Source: Paragyromitra xinjiangensis
Lineage: Eukaryota; Ascomycota; Pezizomycetes; Pezizales; Discinaceae
NCBI GenBank assembly: GCA_038503065.1
Contig: JBCAMK010000006.1
Span: 186,001 to 250,000, forward strand
Reading direction: 5' to 3'
Length of the DNA stretch: 64,000 bases
Below the pieces are notes generated by a model. The model had not been told where the DNA came from and made no database searches. It worked only from the letters and a program-made list of their open reading frames with translations. The translations under genes and the position numbers were made by a program. This document shows, piece by piece, positions 46,990-58,391 of the stretch; position 1 is the first letter of the stretch, and each line of letters begins with the position of its first letter.

Positions 46990-47158
46990 TAGAAAAAAAT
47001 TCAAAAAAGAGGGTGTCCCCCACGGGATCTGAACTCCTCCCACTTCTCTGCAAACAGCTTACTCCCTCTGGAGGACGGCTTCGAAGTGAGGCGCTACCAA
47101 CTGCGCTAAGGAGGGACATTTGTTACCCCCGGACAACCTGTCTTGAACGTATCGTTTG
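46990..47158 (-). repeat. tRNA-related repeat (SINE-like), copy 5 (inverted)
   Basis: The core is 47118-47014 on the minus strand. It keeps the good box A (TTAGCGCAGTTGGTAGCGC) and stem arms CCTCAC/GTGGGA with one wobble. The 5' flank is ACGATACGTTCAAGACAGG. An A/T-rich stretch follows at the 3' side. Confidence 0.76.
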
Positions 47159-48167
47159 CACTTCTGGATATTTATCTTAGGGCTAGATAAGAGCGATTAG
47201 ATACGAGCGATAGGCTCCTGAAATTACCTTCTTTAGACCGATCCCTGCCAAATTCTAGTGATACACCGTGTGGTGACCTCCGCCATCGAGACGAGTGAAA
47301 GAGAATGCAATTCAGAGGAAATAATTTATATGTATCTTGAGAACTCGAATACACAAACCAGCAGCATATGTCGGTGATAATTAGCCCAGCTAAACTGGGA
47401 GGGCTCATTGACCCAATCTTTCTACGAAAGTACTATTCTTCTTAGAAACTGCTCATGCGCGAAGATCATGTTCGTATAAAACGATGCAACTATTGATTCT
47501 TCAATATTAGTTGCGGCATTCGCCCCGATCAGTATCCCAACCCCGAAGGCCCCTTGCACGTATTCCCCTTCCAAAATCCTTGCTTTCAAGTTGGTGTGTC
47601 CAGGTGTCCTTAGAAGAGAACTTGAAATGGCCGTATCCCACTCATCGCGGAGCAAGATTGTTGAGATTTCGGTACTTTCCCTTTGTTCTCATCAGAGAAC
47701 CCGGAAAGGTAAGTCAAGCTGGCTGGATGGAACTAGATGTCTTTTGATATGAGCCTACAAACATACGTTGGGCAAATCCTTGCTTCGCTCTCTCGATTCT
47801 TTACATCTTTTATCTCTGGCGATAAATGTTCTTACATTTCTGTAAAGTTAAGCGCCATCTGTATAGAATTCAGTAAAATCATAGGAACTGTGAGATATAA
47901 CGTCGATAATCTTAGCGTATCGGGAGGCTAGAGAAGGCTCCAAGAACATCTTGAGTTTGATCATCTAAGCACCCACTGGTGTTCGAACCTCTCTTTCTCA
48001 ACCGGTTTTAATGTAGGACTATAATACTGGTACATGTAGGACATGCTCGCCACCCACAAATATTATTTGATATCATGTTAATTGGTATCCAATAGGGTTG
48101 GAATACTCACTCTGTATCTTCATTGCAGTTAAACGCAAGATGTGTAAAAAATGCCTCTCCACCCTAA
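47159..48167. other. no supported gene
   Basis: The minus frame 47655-47422 (77 codons; GAFGVGILIGANAATNIEES) has protein-like composition and could be an exon. I found no partner exon or family for it. Confidence 0.4.
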
Positions 48168-49546
48168 CTATGGATTATCAAAATCTAGCTCCATTTCCCT
48201 CCCTTCATCATTGTCATCCACCACATTCTCCCTATTACCCAGAGGCCTAGACACGGTACCCCGACGACCATCCGGTTTTTCAAACAAATTTTGAAAGAGC
48301 GCATGCAGCCATCCCCACTCCATTGTAAACATCTTCCCCTTCATTGCTGCCGGATACGCCAGCACACTCGTTTCATCCCACGTAAAGGAGACTTTTGGCT
48401 CTGGAGCAGGAGCTGCGGGCCAGTATTCGACTGCGTTAACCGGCGTGGTGATGATTCCCTCCCAGATGCCTGGCAACGTTGCATGAGGTCTTATGTAGCT
48501 CGAAAAAACGGTGACGGTAGCTCGAGTGTAAGCCATTTGCGGGTAGGTGACGTCAGGAAGGCTCTCGTTGTTAGTGGGATCCGCAGTTGTTCCTGGTTCA
48601 ACTGCCCCGAGAGGTGAGGAAACCGTAATTCCTTCACCCCGAGACCTTTTTCTAGAACTTCGCCGAAGTGCCGGATTCGAACCCCTGAAAATAGGGCTTT
48701 GATTGGTAGAGCCGGATCCATCATCCGGGAGCAAGACGTTGCTTCGATTATTTTGTTGACCACTGCCTTCAGATATTCCTCGAGTGAGATCTATGAGGAC
48801 GACAAAGCGAATCTTCCCGTTTGAGCCTTTCATCAACGCTGAGGCTTTCCTTCTTCCATAACGGTACGACTGACCATCAACAACCTCAATGGCCATAAAC
48901 GTCGTGTCATTTTCTGCGATCTCGAGACTGCCGTCAAGATGGAACGAAGGCTTGTAGTGTTCTCGTGCGCTTACAGTGAAATCTACGGCGGTCCATCGGT
49001 TGTTCCCCATATTATCATTGCTGGAGAGCCAGTAAAACCCTTGTTGAAAGAGTGTTTTGCGAAGGAATAGTTGGGTCTCCAAAGCTATAATGCGGTGCAG
49101 CGTGCCGGGGAGGATGATTATCAGTAGGGATTCAGCTGCAAAGTAGTCAATGCTGGTATTGTCACGTTAGCTATATACTTATTTGATGAGTTGCATTCGG
49201 GTTATAAGGGTCCAAGGATCTACCGAAGGGTCTTGGGAAAATCGATTGTGGTATTTCGAAGCTCCTGGAGCTGATCCATCATCATAGTGTACACAGCCTT
49301 GGAAACCCCAGGAAACTCCCGACAGAGAGTGAAATAATCATCTTTCCGGACCATTCTGACGGTATCTCTATCATCACTTAACCCATGCCACCTAAACCTT
49401 GACGAGTCTGCAATCAGTGATAGTATTTGATCAACCAATGCTGCTGGGCTAACGGTGTGGGATATAAATAAGGCACTGCCTAAGTGATGGGAGAAGTCAT
49501 TGGCATTAGGACTAGGAGGTGTCTGGGGTAGTGTTATGGTATCCAT
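48168..49546 (-). CDS. PD-(D/E)XK-like nuclease-fold protein, 435 aa
   Basis: Exons 49546-49224 and 49152-48168; intron 49223-49153 is 71 bp (GTAGAT, AGCTAACGTG branch, ATACCAG). Joined length is 1308 nt in frame. The start is the first ATG of the frame (MDTITLPQ). The core is KPSFHLDGSLEI (Asp 181), TFMAIEVVDGQS (Glu 197), then RYGRRKASALMKG and the strand GKIRFVVLIDL. This order of D, E-V, Q-S, basic helix and hydrophobic strand parallels the gene at 43263, and the lengths differ by one residue. The middle carries a basic Ser/Arg stretch (RRSSRKRSRG, NLS-like) and the C-terminus is acidic. A nucleic-acid-related role is inferred. The D-E spacing is shorter than in the neighbour, and catalytic competence is unproven. 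Confidence 0.7.
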
Positions 49547-52500
49547 GAGTACGGCAAGCTCTGGACCTTTTGGATCGAATGTCACGGCGATATCCACCCC
49601 TTATCTTTTGACGGGGGTGAAATACAGCAAGGGATAGCGAAAGATTGGAACAGCTAGAAAAATGAATGAGGTAGGGGATATTGGTCGCCATTAATGGAGG
49701 TAGAGGTTGGAAGGATGGCAGCCGGGTAATAGATTTTGTCTCATTCAATATCACTTGGCGCCTACCGATCGCTTTGTCGATTGCCCCACCCTCTCGTAAA
49801 TCACCCGGTTTGATTTACGGCTGTGTAATATCCTTTGCAGGGAGGTGAGGGTATTGAACCGCGTTAGGCCTTAATGGTTCTAGAGAGAGCTGGGCGGAGC
49901 ATTGTGAAAGACATTAAGTGTCAAGGTACCTAGGCCTGGGAATTAATAAAAACAGGTAACTGAAATCTGTTATTGAACGCATTCAACCCGCACGATGCAT
50001 CAAGTATCTTCTAAACATGCACTCTCGCCGCATCCCGATCTCGACTTAATTTTGGTGCGGAATTCTTGTTCTTTGCCTCCTCGCCGTCTAAATCGATTCG
50101 AAAAATAGGACTACTAATACCACCCTCTTATCCTAGGCCAATGACAATTGTGTCAAAATCCCTGTCCATGCCCCCTTCATTCAAACTCCCTGAGCCTGAA
50201 GGTCTCCGCTTCCGCCAACCTGAAACAACCACCGCCCCTTTTTATCCACAACTCCACGCACTTCTGGTGTGTTCTTCCTTGATACCCCAGTGACGTCTTC
50301 TGGAGATACCGTCTCTCCACCTAAAAGTAGTTTATGTTATTGGCGACTTATCATGCTCGGGAATTTACGAAATGCTGCTCGAGCGAATTCATTATATTGC
50401 CTCCTATCGCACACATCCTATCCGCCACTGTCGACGAGTTGCCTGACTGTAGGTCAAACACGGCTTCGTTATGCTCGTTCAGTTTATCCGGGACTGGTGT
50501 GGAATCTTGGGCTTAGTACATATTTCGAAACGTACCGCCATGCAAGTTAGCTTCTGTATTTAATCGGCTGACCGTCCCAAGGCTTCCCCAGTTAAACTAC
50601 CGGTCGTTGTTGCGGCGACGATGCTAAAGTGTCGAAATTCTGATTAGGAAATGGCTGAACTTCAGCTGGACGTGGATCGATCTTAGTCGCTACCTATAAT
50701 ACCTTGTCCATAGTGCCAATATTCGTCCTCAAGCTTCAGCAATGAGGTTTGATAGAGTTTTTGTATTGTTCAGATAACGAAAAAACTTATCCTTTGCCGC
50801 GAGAAGGTGATACCATGGAGCATCCTCTCTTAGCCTATCAGGCGGATATTAATCTCGTCCTGAAGGCTTTGAGATAAAGTATCAATCTCCCATTCCTGTC
50901 GTAAACAGCCTGTTACCGGTTTTGCGTGTACAATAAATTAGGGGCAGAGTCGGTCGCTGCATATCGAGCCGCAAAGTGCTTTCATAGGTTTGTGGAACTC
51001 AATGACCGGACTACCAATCTTGCCTGGATGACGAGGCGCTATGCAATATATTGCAGCGTAGCTAGGACCACCCGACAGCTTTGATTACGATCAAGATCAA
51101 CCCACCAAATCTCCCGTAGAGTGTGTAAGATAAATATCCTAAGAATTTCCGGAAAACTAATATTATACCTCAATCCGACATTTAATTCTTCCATGTGGCG
51201 TGGTAATGTTCGCATCCAAGTATCGGTAACAATTTTCAGCTCTCTACCGGCCCATGTCGTGTCAGATGCTGGTGATATCCCTTAATCCATTTTGGATGGT
51301 GTTTCTATCCGTTAGACACTGCTCCGATGGCTGGTTATTCTTGCTGGTCTTCGGAAATTTTCGCAACTGGCCTATAATATCACTCGCGTTTTTTGGATGA
51401 TATGTCCTCCTTTCCATCCTTTTATGTGTGGCTTAGCAATGATATCTAGGCCTCTTTGGTTAAGAAACTAGTATGTACTATGGCGATGCACCTAGGAGAC
51501 TGCCAAAGATGCTCCCACATTCCCGTTGCTTAGTTTCCAACTGCGACTGCTTGTAATCTGTTCACCTGCATTGAAATGCACATTAGAGTTAAGAAGGAAG
51601 CCGGAGGCCGATGTATATACTTGACTACTTGCATCTGTATGGCGAGCAACGACATTCTTCGTGTGTACAGGCTGGGTTCATGCAGCGAGCGCCAGCCGAA
51701 CACTTGAAAGTGGTGTCAAGTAGAGAGCTGGTGTCTCTTGCCACAATGCAGTCTGTAATTCTCGAGTACGGTTGATGTCTGCCCTGCTCGTTCCTATAAT
51801 CTTACAAAGTTGACATACCGCAGAATGTTTCCTCGTTTGCCACAACTGAAGGTAAAGAAACTTGAGAACCAGTAGCGAGTGAACTGACGGCACTAGGTTC
51901 TGATGTGTTGTACAGCTGATGTTAGTGTCATAACATGGACGAAGCCGATGGTGTCGAGCGTGGTGAGCCGCAGGAAGCTTAATGGTTATATGCCTCCCAG
52001 CAGTTGACTTTGCTAACCGGGTAATTGAAAGGACACCCAAGGATAACGTGTCGAAAGGCTCGAATGTTCTCTCGAAAAGACTGAAAGATATGAGCAGGTT
52101 CTAAGAGCGGGGCAAGGCCAAGATACGGCTATTTCCCGGCGTAGGGAAGTCGGGTGGGTCCGGGATCAGTGAGGTGTTGGTGGCAACAAGCAGATAGGGA
52201 GACGGAAGATGCCACCACCGGAGCCGTGCCTTGGCCCCTTGAATGGTGTTGCAACGATGAGCAACGATACAGAAGGCTGGCGTTTCCTCCTCTTATACCA
52301 TCCCCGGGAGAGCTTTATAAGCTAAATCCAAGAAGATAATTGGTAGATCTATCTCTTGCAATTTTTTAGCTGAAATAATTTCTCATCGACATCCCCTGCC
52401 ATAAGGACCGCATTCGATCAAAAGGTTCGGAAGAATTGTTCCCGCAGTTGAGATTACCAGATGCGAAACGGTCTTCCATGAATTTCCATCTCCCTCTGAA

Positions 52501-53860
52501 AGACGGCTTTCCAAGCGGCGTTCCTTTACCAATTATGGTACAGAAGAACATTTCTTATTCTCTATCGAGCAATATTTCTTACGAGTAATGCGATGGCTCG
52601 CACCGACCGAACCTCCTATTCGTTGTTATGGGCAGATGATTTAATTTGCATATTTCGTCATTAGATCTATCATTGAGTCGAGAGAGGTGAAAATCTCCAA
52701 GACACTGAGGCCTCAGGGATGCTACAGTTAACTCGAGCAATAAGAAACTTCGCTCGAGGGGCAGCGGGATATGCACCATAGAGCCTCCCTAGCAACTGGA
52801 GGAATAGCCGAGCAACGGTTCTCACTTTTAATTCTTTGGGTAAAACTCTAGCTCAGCAGCGTATAGCTGTTCCATTGATTACACGGAGGGCTAAAGAAAT
52901 CTATTACCTGGAGCTTTGCACGAGTTGAAGAATTCGCCTCGTAGTGTGTAGAGATCCGAACGTTTTCTATCCTAACAGTAAGCGTGCGCAGTCTTTGACT
53001 TCATGACGTGTCATGTCACAGGCATGTAGTATCACTCTTGTGACAGTATTTTCTAAATATGTGGGAAGCAAGAATGTTATTTCCGCACCATGCGTAGTCA
53101 ATTAAGGTATTATGTCATGTGCCAGACTATTATAGTGTAACCGATTAGGTCTTAGCGCTTAGAGCCTCATATTTCTGCTTTAGACTTCACGTTTTGATGC
53201 TTCAGACATCAGCCCACTACCATACGGGCTTCAGGGAAAGTACAAAGCCAGACGCGGCAGACTTATTGAAAAATGTTACATTTCAGGTAATGAGGAAGCA
53301 GCTTTGCTTTCTAGTTCCGACTAAGAACTAGAGTGGTGTTGATTAAATTCATACTGAGGGCCACGATGCCTATCTTGGTATCCCTGGAACGGCCGAGCAC
53401 TACATTCATGCACTGAGAAAAGCAGCTGGGGGAGGTTACTCGCGTTTTATCAATCGTTTTTTATTCTTCATATTTTTGTCATCCATTAAACAATGCTAAT
53501 CGGGTACATGGTATAATACGTTACCTATGACGAAATATCCGGCGTGCGTGAATCATTCGATATGTGTAGATTGCTACATCACCACCTTTATGCACAGGTT
53601 TCTCCACCTACGAGCGCGTATGCACCAACATCCCTCCCCGCCCTTTAAGGTACGCAACAAGTTCCGGGTATGGCCACGGTTTCATCCCCAGCCGTAGCTT
53701 CAGAGTAAACCAGCGGTTTCTTCATAATGCTATCTCCCCTAGCTAACACGCCTCCATGAGAACTAGTAGATTTAGTGAACCCCAAGGCCAGAGTAGTTAC
53801 ATGGAAGGTGTGCGTGTGGCCACTAGGTAACCATAGGAGGGATCCCAAAGTAGTAACAAC
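49547..53860. other. gene-free stretch
   Basis: The longest frames are 120 codons (51678-52040, minus) and 93 codons (50269-50550, plus). Neither shows a motif or intron-linked continuation. No repeat boundaries recognised. Confidence 0.45.
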
Positions 53861-53864
53861 ACTG

Positions 53865-54055
53865 CAGGCGGCGAAATTATCCTTGGCAGCGGCCAAAAAA
53901 CCATCTTGGCGGATCGGCGAAAACTCCCTTGGCGACTACCCAGAGTTGTATAAATACAACCCTCCTCCCACCTCCTTTACCTTTTTTTTCCTTTCTTCTT
54001 TGTGCCGGTAGAGGGTTGAATACGTTCCCCTCGAGAGCCAAAAACTCCCGCTTCT
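53865..54055 (+). promoter_or_regulatory. TATA element with pyrimidine-rich leader
   Basis: GGCGGCGAAATTATCC is followed by GTTGTATAAATACAAC (TATA box inside a palindrome, about 53947-53962) and then a C/T tract. It sits directly upstream of the double hairpin at 54060. Confidence 0.4.
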
Positions 54056-54059
54056 TCTG

Positions 54060-54152
54060 CCATATGCTGCTTGCAGGAAGGGTTTTCCCTTCCTGCAAGA
54101 GTCTGCATATGGAGAAAAGTGTCTTTTTGGCCAGTGCCAAAGACACTTTTCT
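54060..54152 (+). ncRNA. two adjacent strong hairpins, candidate structured RNA
   Basis: Hairpin 1: CCATATGC, then CTTGCAGGAAGGG, loop TTTT, CCCTTCCTGCAAG, then GCATATGG (54060-54112), 21 perfect pairs with one small asymmetric bulge. Hairpin 2: AGAAAAGTGTCTTT and AAAGACACTTTTCT enclosing TGGC/GCC with loop CAGT (54113-54152). They abut without a spacer. No ORF depends on them. This could be a precursor of small RNAs, a foldback element or part of an RNA leader. Confidence 0.45.
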
Positions 54153-56625
54153 GAGTGGATATCTACGGTTGGAGCATTCCATGAATGTCTAACCGCATTT
54201 GGTTAGTGCAGCCGGTTTAGTACTAGTTTTTGTAGAAATTTATCTTATCGGTGCTTCTTCGATCATTGTGTTTGTGTGATTGTGACTGCTATCATCAGCG
54301 AGAATAATGTAAATTCCCTGCTGAGTATACATGTAATTGCTATGGCTAAGTTATACCGTGAAATTGCACATATTGAGATGAGTGTGAGAGCTTATGTTAG
54401 CTGCCGTTTGCTTCAGGCGAAAAGGGTGATACCTCGATCGTTGCTATTGATTGAGTGTCTCAAACGTGTGATGTAGTGATGGAGCATGACCATTCTTTGC
54501 TAGTCATCAGAAGTTTCGACGACTAGAAGAATAGAGATGATTTCTGACCCGCAACGCAAACTTCGCTGCTGGATGGGGGATCATGGTAAATCACGCATCG
54601 GAGCAGAACATCCACGTTTCCATCATCGACATCGACGATATGAATCAACAACCGTGAAAGACCACCCTAAACTTCTATCCATATTGCGATGGAAGAGCGT
54701 CCTTATTTACTAGACCTAGTAAGAAACTCACTCGAAAGCAGAAATCACTTAAAGACATCTCACCCCTACCTACTTGCTCTTTCTGACCTCCACCTTGATA
54801 AAATTCTTTGCTAATACTGGTTTACCTAGATCTTGAGATGTTTCCTCTGATCTTCGTTCCTCTTACTGAGGCATCCATCCTTTCTGACTACCGCAGCCGA
54901 GTTCGCCACATACCACATTCCCTCCGTTTGCAATTTCCTTAGATAGAAAGTCCATCGGCATATCTCTGGCGCCCCTACAGACCAACCGTTAGATCGGCTG
55001 AATCCTGTCGCTTTCGATACTTCTCAACTGCGGCATCCGTGGCAACAAATTTGGCGCATACGCCAAGGCAGTTTCAGATGGTGTAAGAGGAGTGAAAATC
55101 TCTGTATGTTGGTATAAATGCAAACGGATTCGGAAATATGCAACTTTATGCACAGTTCTTACATATTCATAACGATTCCAGAGCAATGAGTGATATCGCA
55201 CGAGTAGAGCCTTAAACAGAAGGCTCGGAAGTTGCGACGACTACACTGGGTTCAGAAGAAAAAGCAGTCGGTATGGAGCTAATTGTTCTCGTTGTACTCG
55301 TGGAAGACGTCTAACCTACTTCAACCAATGTTTAGTTCATATCTTACCAGACGGAAATAATGGCCCATAGTCGCGCATGTCCCAACTTCGTTTTCTTACC
55401 AAAATATGTCGTACAACGATTGCGATTGAGCATGCGAAACGTTGGGAGTTTAAGGAGCACATTGGGGAAGTATCAGTCACAGGAAAAGTAACAGCTTTCT
55501 GATCTTCTACATAGCATTAGCGGGGCCCCACCATTGCCTAGCATTGCGTCAATGATTTAGGGCAAGTTTTGACATCAGAACCGCGTCTTCCGGAATTCGC
55601 AGGGATCAAATGACTTGCTAAATCTTCGTAGAGAAAACATTTCTCTTACCTCTGGTGGCGACGCTAGATATTGTGGATTTTGTAGTGCAGAGTCTCGTTC
55701 AGTTCATTGGAGATGGCGAGTGGAGAAGAGCGAAATAGACCTATCTATCCGTGTAGTAGACATTTTTCCTGCCAAATCAGGGTACCGTGAGAGCATACCG
55801 TGTACGCGGACTGCCAACCATAAACTAACTGGGGGTAGTATGTGGTTTCTGATTGAAGTTTCACATTCTGCAGATTTCTGGCTTTTTTCCTTTCCAGTAC
55901 GATGACCCCTCTAGCCTTCATTATCTGCTTCCCCCACCCATCGATGATGCAGTCCCTACGAACCATGTAAAGTATTTTATATTAAAGGCTCTGCTATATA
56001 TTAACCTGCATGCTCCTGTATATGACTGTTATCTAATTGGACATGTATTGACACTCACGCCTGCGTGGGGACAGGATCCCGCTGCAGCCAGTAACCTAAG
56101 TAGTTTTCGGAGAGTGGAGGAAAGTATCATTAAAGCTAGCCAAATTTGTGCTCATTAGACAAGTAGACGATATTGTTTGTGGAACGGGGGAGGTTAGCCG
56201 ACAGACGTGAATGTCTGCAATCAAATCGTGTTAGCAAGGGGCTAAGTCAAGAGTCGGGGGACAGCAACGAAAAGAAATTGTCTTAAGGTTTCTTACTCAA
56301 AAGAGTAGGCGGAGCTTCAATGAGAGAAAGTAAGACTAGAAACGTTAACTTTGGGGTGAGGTAAATTCCGGTATTCATGCTGTGTCACTCGATTCTAGCA
56401 TCGAGGCGATTTTTAAAGCAGTTATTTTCCCTGTACCGCCCGAGGAATTTATTTCCTATCGTTCAGAGACCGTGTATTCCTGGCTGTGTATGAGCTGTTT
56501 TGTAGGATGTTGACTATTAAGCTGCCCTGCAGAGTATGAAGATGCCTTGGGGGGCATTTAACTAACTTGGTAGATGATTTCTGATATTTCAATACACACC
56601 AACGTTGTTCAAATCTAATAAGTAG
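54153..56625. other. gene-free stretch
   Basis: Just after the hairpins, CTAACCGCATTTGGTTAG forms one more small hairpin (54189-54206). Frames of 96 and 101 codons (55615-56158, plus) overlap and are unassigned. Confidence 0.4.
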
Positions 56626-56629
56626 ACCC

Positions 56630-57362
56630 TGTAGTACAAGCGGCCCCATACACGTGGTTTAAGTTAAACAATTTTGTGATCGATGGTAAACTACTGGTTG
56701 TGTGAATCAAACAATACCAGCTTCATTAAACCACAAAAATGCTTGTTTTATGCACCTGATCATTTTCTGTGGTTTATTTACACTGCTAGCGTTGGTTATG
56801 GTTTAATTTGTCATCATAACATGCAGCTTAACTACATGTATGTAGCTACCGGTCGCAACCACACACACACACACAGTCAATGGGACTACAACCACACACT
56901 GGGAGTTCAGATTGTACACAACAATCGGCTTACCATGGCTTTAGTTCCCTGCCCTTCTTCAATCTATTCTGTACCTGCATGAAAGCACTGCCAGTGCTGC
57001 ACCACCCCCAAACTAGTGGTTGTAGTCCTACTCTAATTGCACAGAGGAAGGTGAGAAATTCCTTCAAAGCGCGATGAGGCGCGTCACAACAAGAATGTGC
57101 TGGCTGGAGATTGACTAGTACAGACACTCTTTGGCAAGCCCGTTCTTTTGACTGTACTTAAACCCGCCACCAAACATATCCAAAAGGATATGAGAAATAA
57201 CTGATCAAGAAAAGCAGACTATAGAAACTCACTATCTATGCTCTAGACCTACTCAACGAGCCCAATCTTTTGGCTGTACTGGCTAAGCTCTACGACGAGT
57301 GGTTGTCTCCCTGTAGTACATGTGGCCGGCGTTTAAATAAACATACTGGTGGTTTAACATAG
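56630..57362 (+). repeat. short direct repeats around an AC microsatellite
   Basis: CCCTGTAGTACAAGCGGCC with GTGGTTTAA (56630-56665) recurs as CCCTGTAGTACATGTGGCC with GTGGTTTAAC (57311-57358). CTTTTGACTGTACT and CTTTTGGCTGTACT also recur (57146, 57270). An AC run lies at 56861-56876, and GACTACAACCAC pairs with GTGGTTGTAGTC (56885, 57018). The flanking direct repeats may mark the ends of an old element. Confidence 0.4.
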
Positions 57363-58310
57363 ATTATTTATTTGCTAGCAAGGGAGAAGCAAACCACCCC
57401 GCCCCCCACGATGCACAGGAGATTATTCCAAAATGGCAGAGGGTACTATATAGGAACTTACAGTGCAGCAAAACCTGCCCTGTATACCCGCTGGGAGCAT
57501 TCTGAAACCAAGCTGCAAGTTACGAACGTCGTAGCTTCTTTACGGGCAAGTTTGTTTTCCCAGGCCCAAGAGCCACGTAAGTCACGGGGGCTTCGTACTC
57601 GTGTATGATACGAAGTCGAGGACCCACTTCCATCACCATAGCTCTTCAAACAGAATTTCTCTAAGGAACACTTCCTGTAGGTGGCGCTATGCGAGATTAT
57701 GCTGCCAGCCGGATGGTGTTCCGAATTTCCTGAGGGTGCTATGATATTTTCAGGGCCGGTACGACTCCAGAAGGGTTTCGTAAGCACAAACTGGGGCTTA
57801 AGTGCAAGGTTAGCTTGCTTGCGGAGGTTTGAGTGCTGTGAGCATGCACTCCTGAGAGCATGCGGTGTTCTCAGTGATAACAGATACTGGCAGAATTCCA
57901 AATGGTCGGGTATGGTCGGCGTAATATCCACCAACTCAGAGTACAAAGGATGCGGGGTGAGATATGGCTCGTGTTGTTAGGTATCATACTACCAAGCGGA
58001 GTAATTCCGGCTTTTCTGGAGGTCTCCGTTAAGGTATCATGTGTTGAAGGCTATGATATGGTGAATAGGGCATGGGAAGCTTTGGTGGGGTTATTTTACG
58101 TCACTTCGTAAGCTACCCCATCCGATGTTGGAAACCTTTCAGTTGCCTTTTATCGCTCTATGCCCTCCCGGCTCCGGCCCCATTTTTGGACACAAGAGTT
58201 GGGTAATATCGGCTACTTGGTAATATCCTGTGTTGGAGAGTATATCAAAAAGAGGCAAAAAGGTCACAGACAGGTTCTTCTGTTGACCTTAACCCAGTGC
58301 GTGAAGATTT
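57363..58310. other. gene-free stretch
   Basis: A 162-codon minus frame (57946-57458) is the longest here. It overlaps a 99-codon plus frame, starts without context and shows no motif, so I do not call it. Confidence 0.4.
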
Positions 58311-58316
58311 CTCTAC

Positions 58317-58391
58317 CCTGGGAGGGAATCGAACCTGCGTTCCCCCGGCCCCTCTGGGCGACACAGTAGCCATTAAGCTACCATGGCTGAT
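58317..58391 (-). repeat. tRNA-like sequence, degenerate
   Basis: On the minus strand the D-arm GTAGCTTAATGGCTAC has a perfect 5-bp stem and box B GGTTCGATTCC is consensus. The acceptor ends do not pair and the T-stem has mismatches. Likely a tRNA pseudogene or SINE head. Confidence 0.42.

Noticed and set aside
47422..47655. 77-codon minus-strand ORF as a gene
   Set aside because: Plausible composition, but no flanking exon, start context or known domain; mentioned only within the intergenic entry.
57458..57946. 162-codon minus-strand ORF
   Set aside because: No motif, overlapped by an open frame on the other strand, no convincing start or exon partner.
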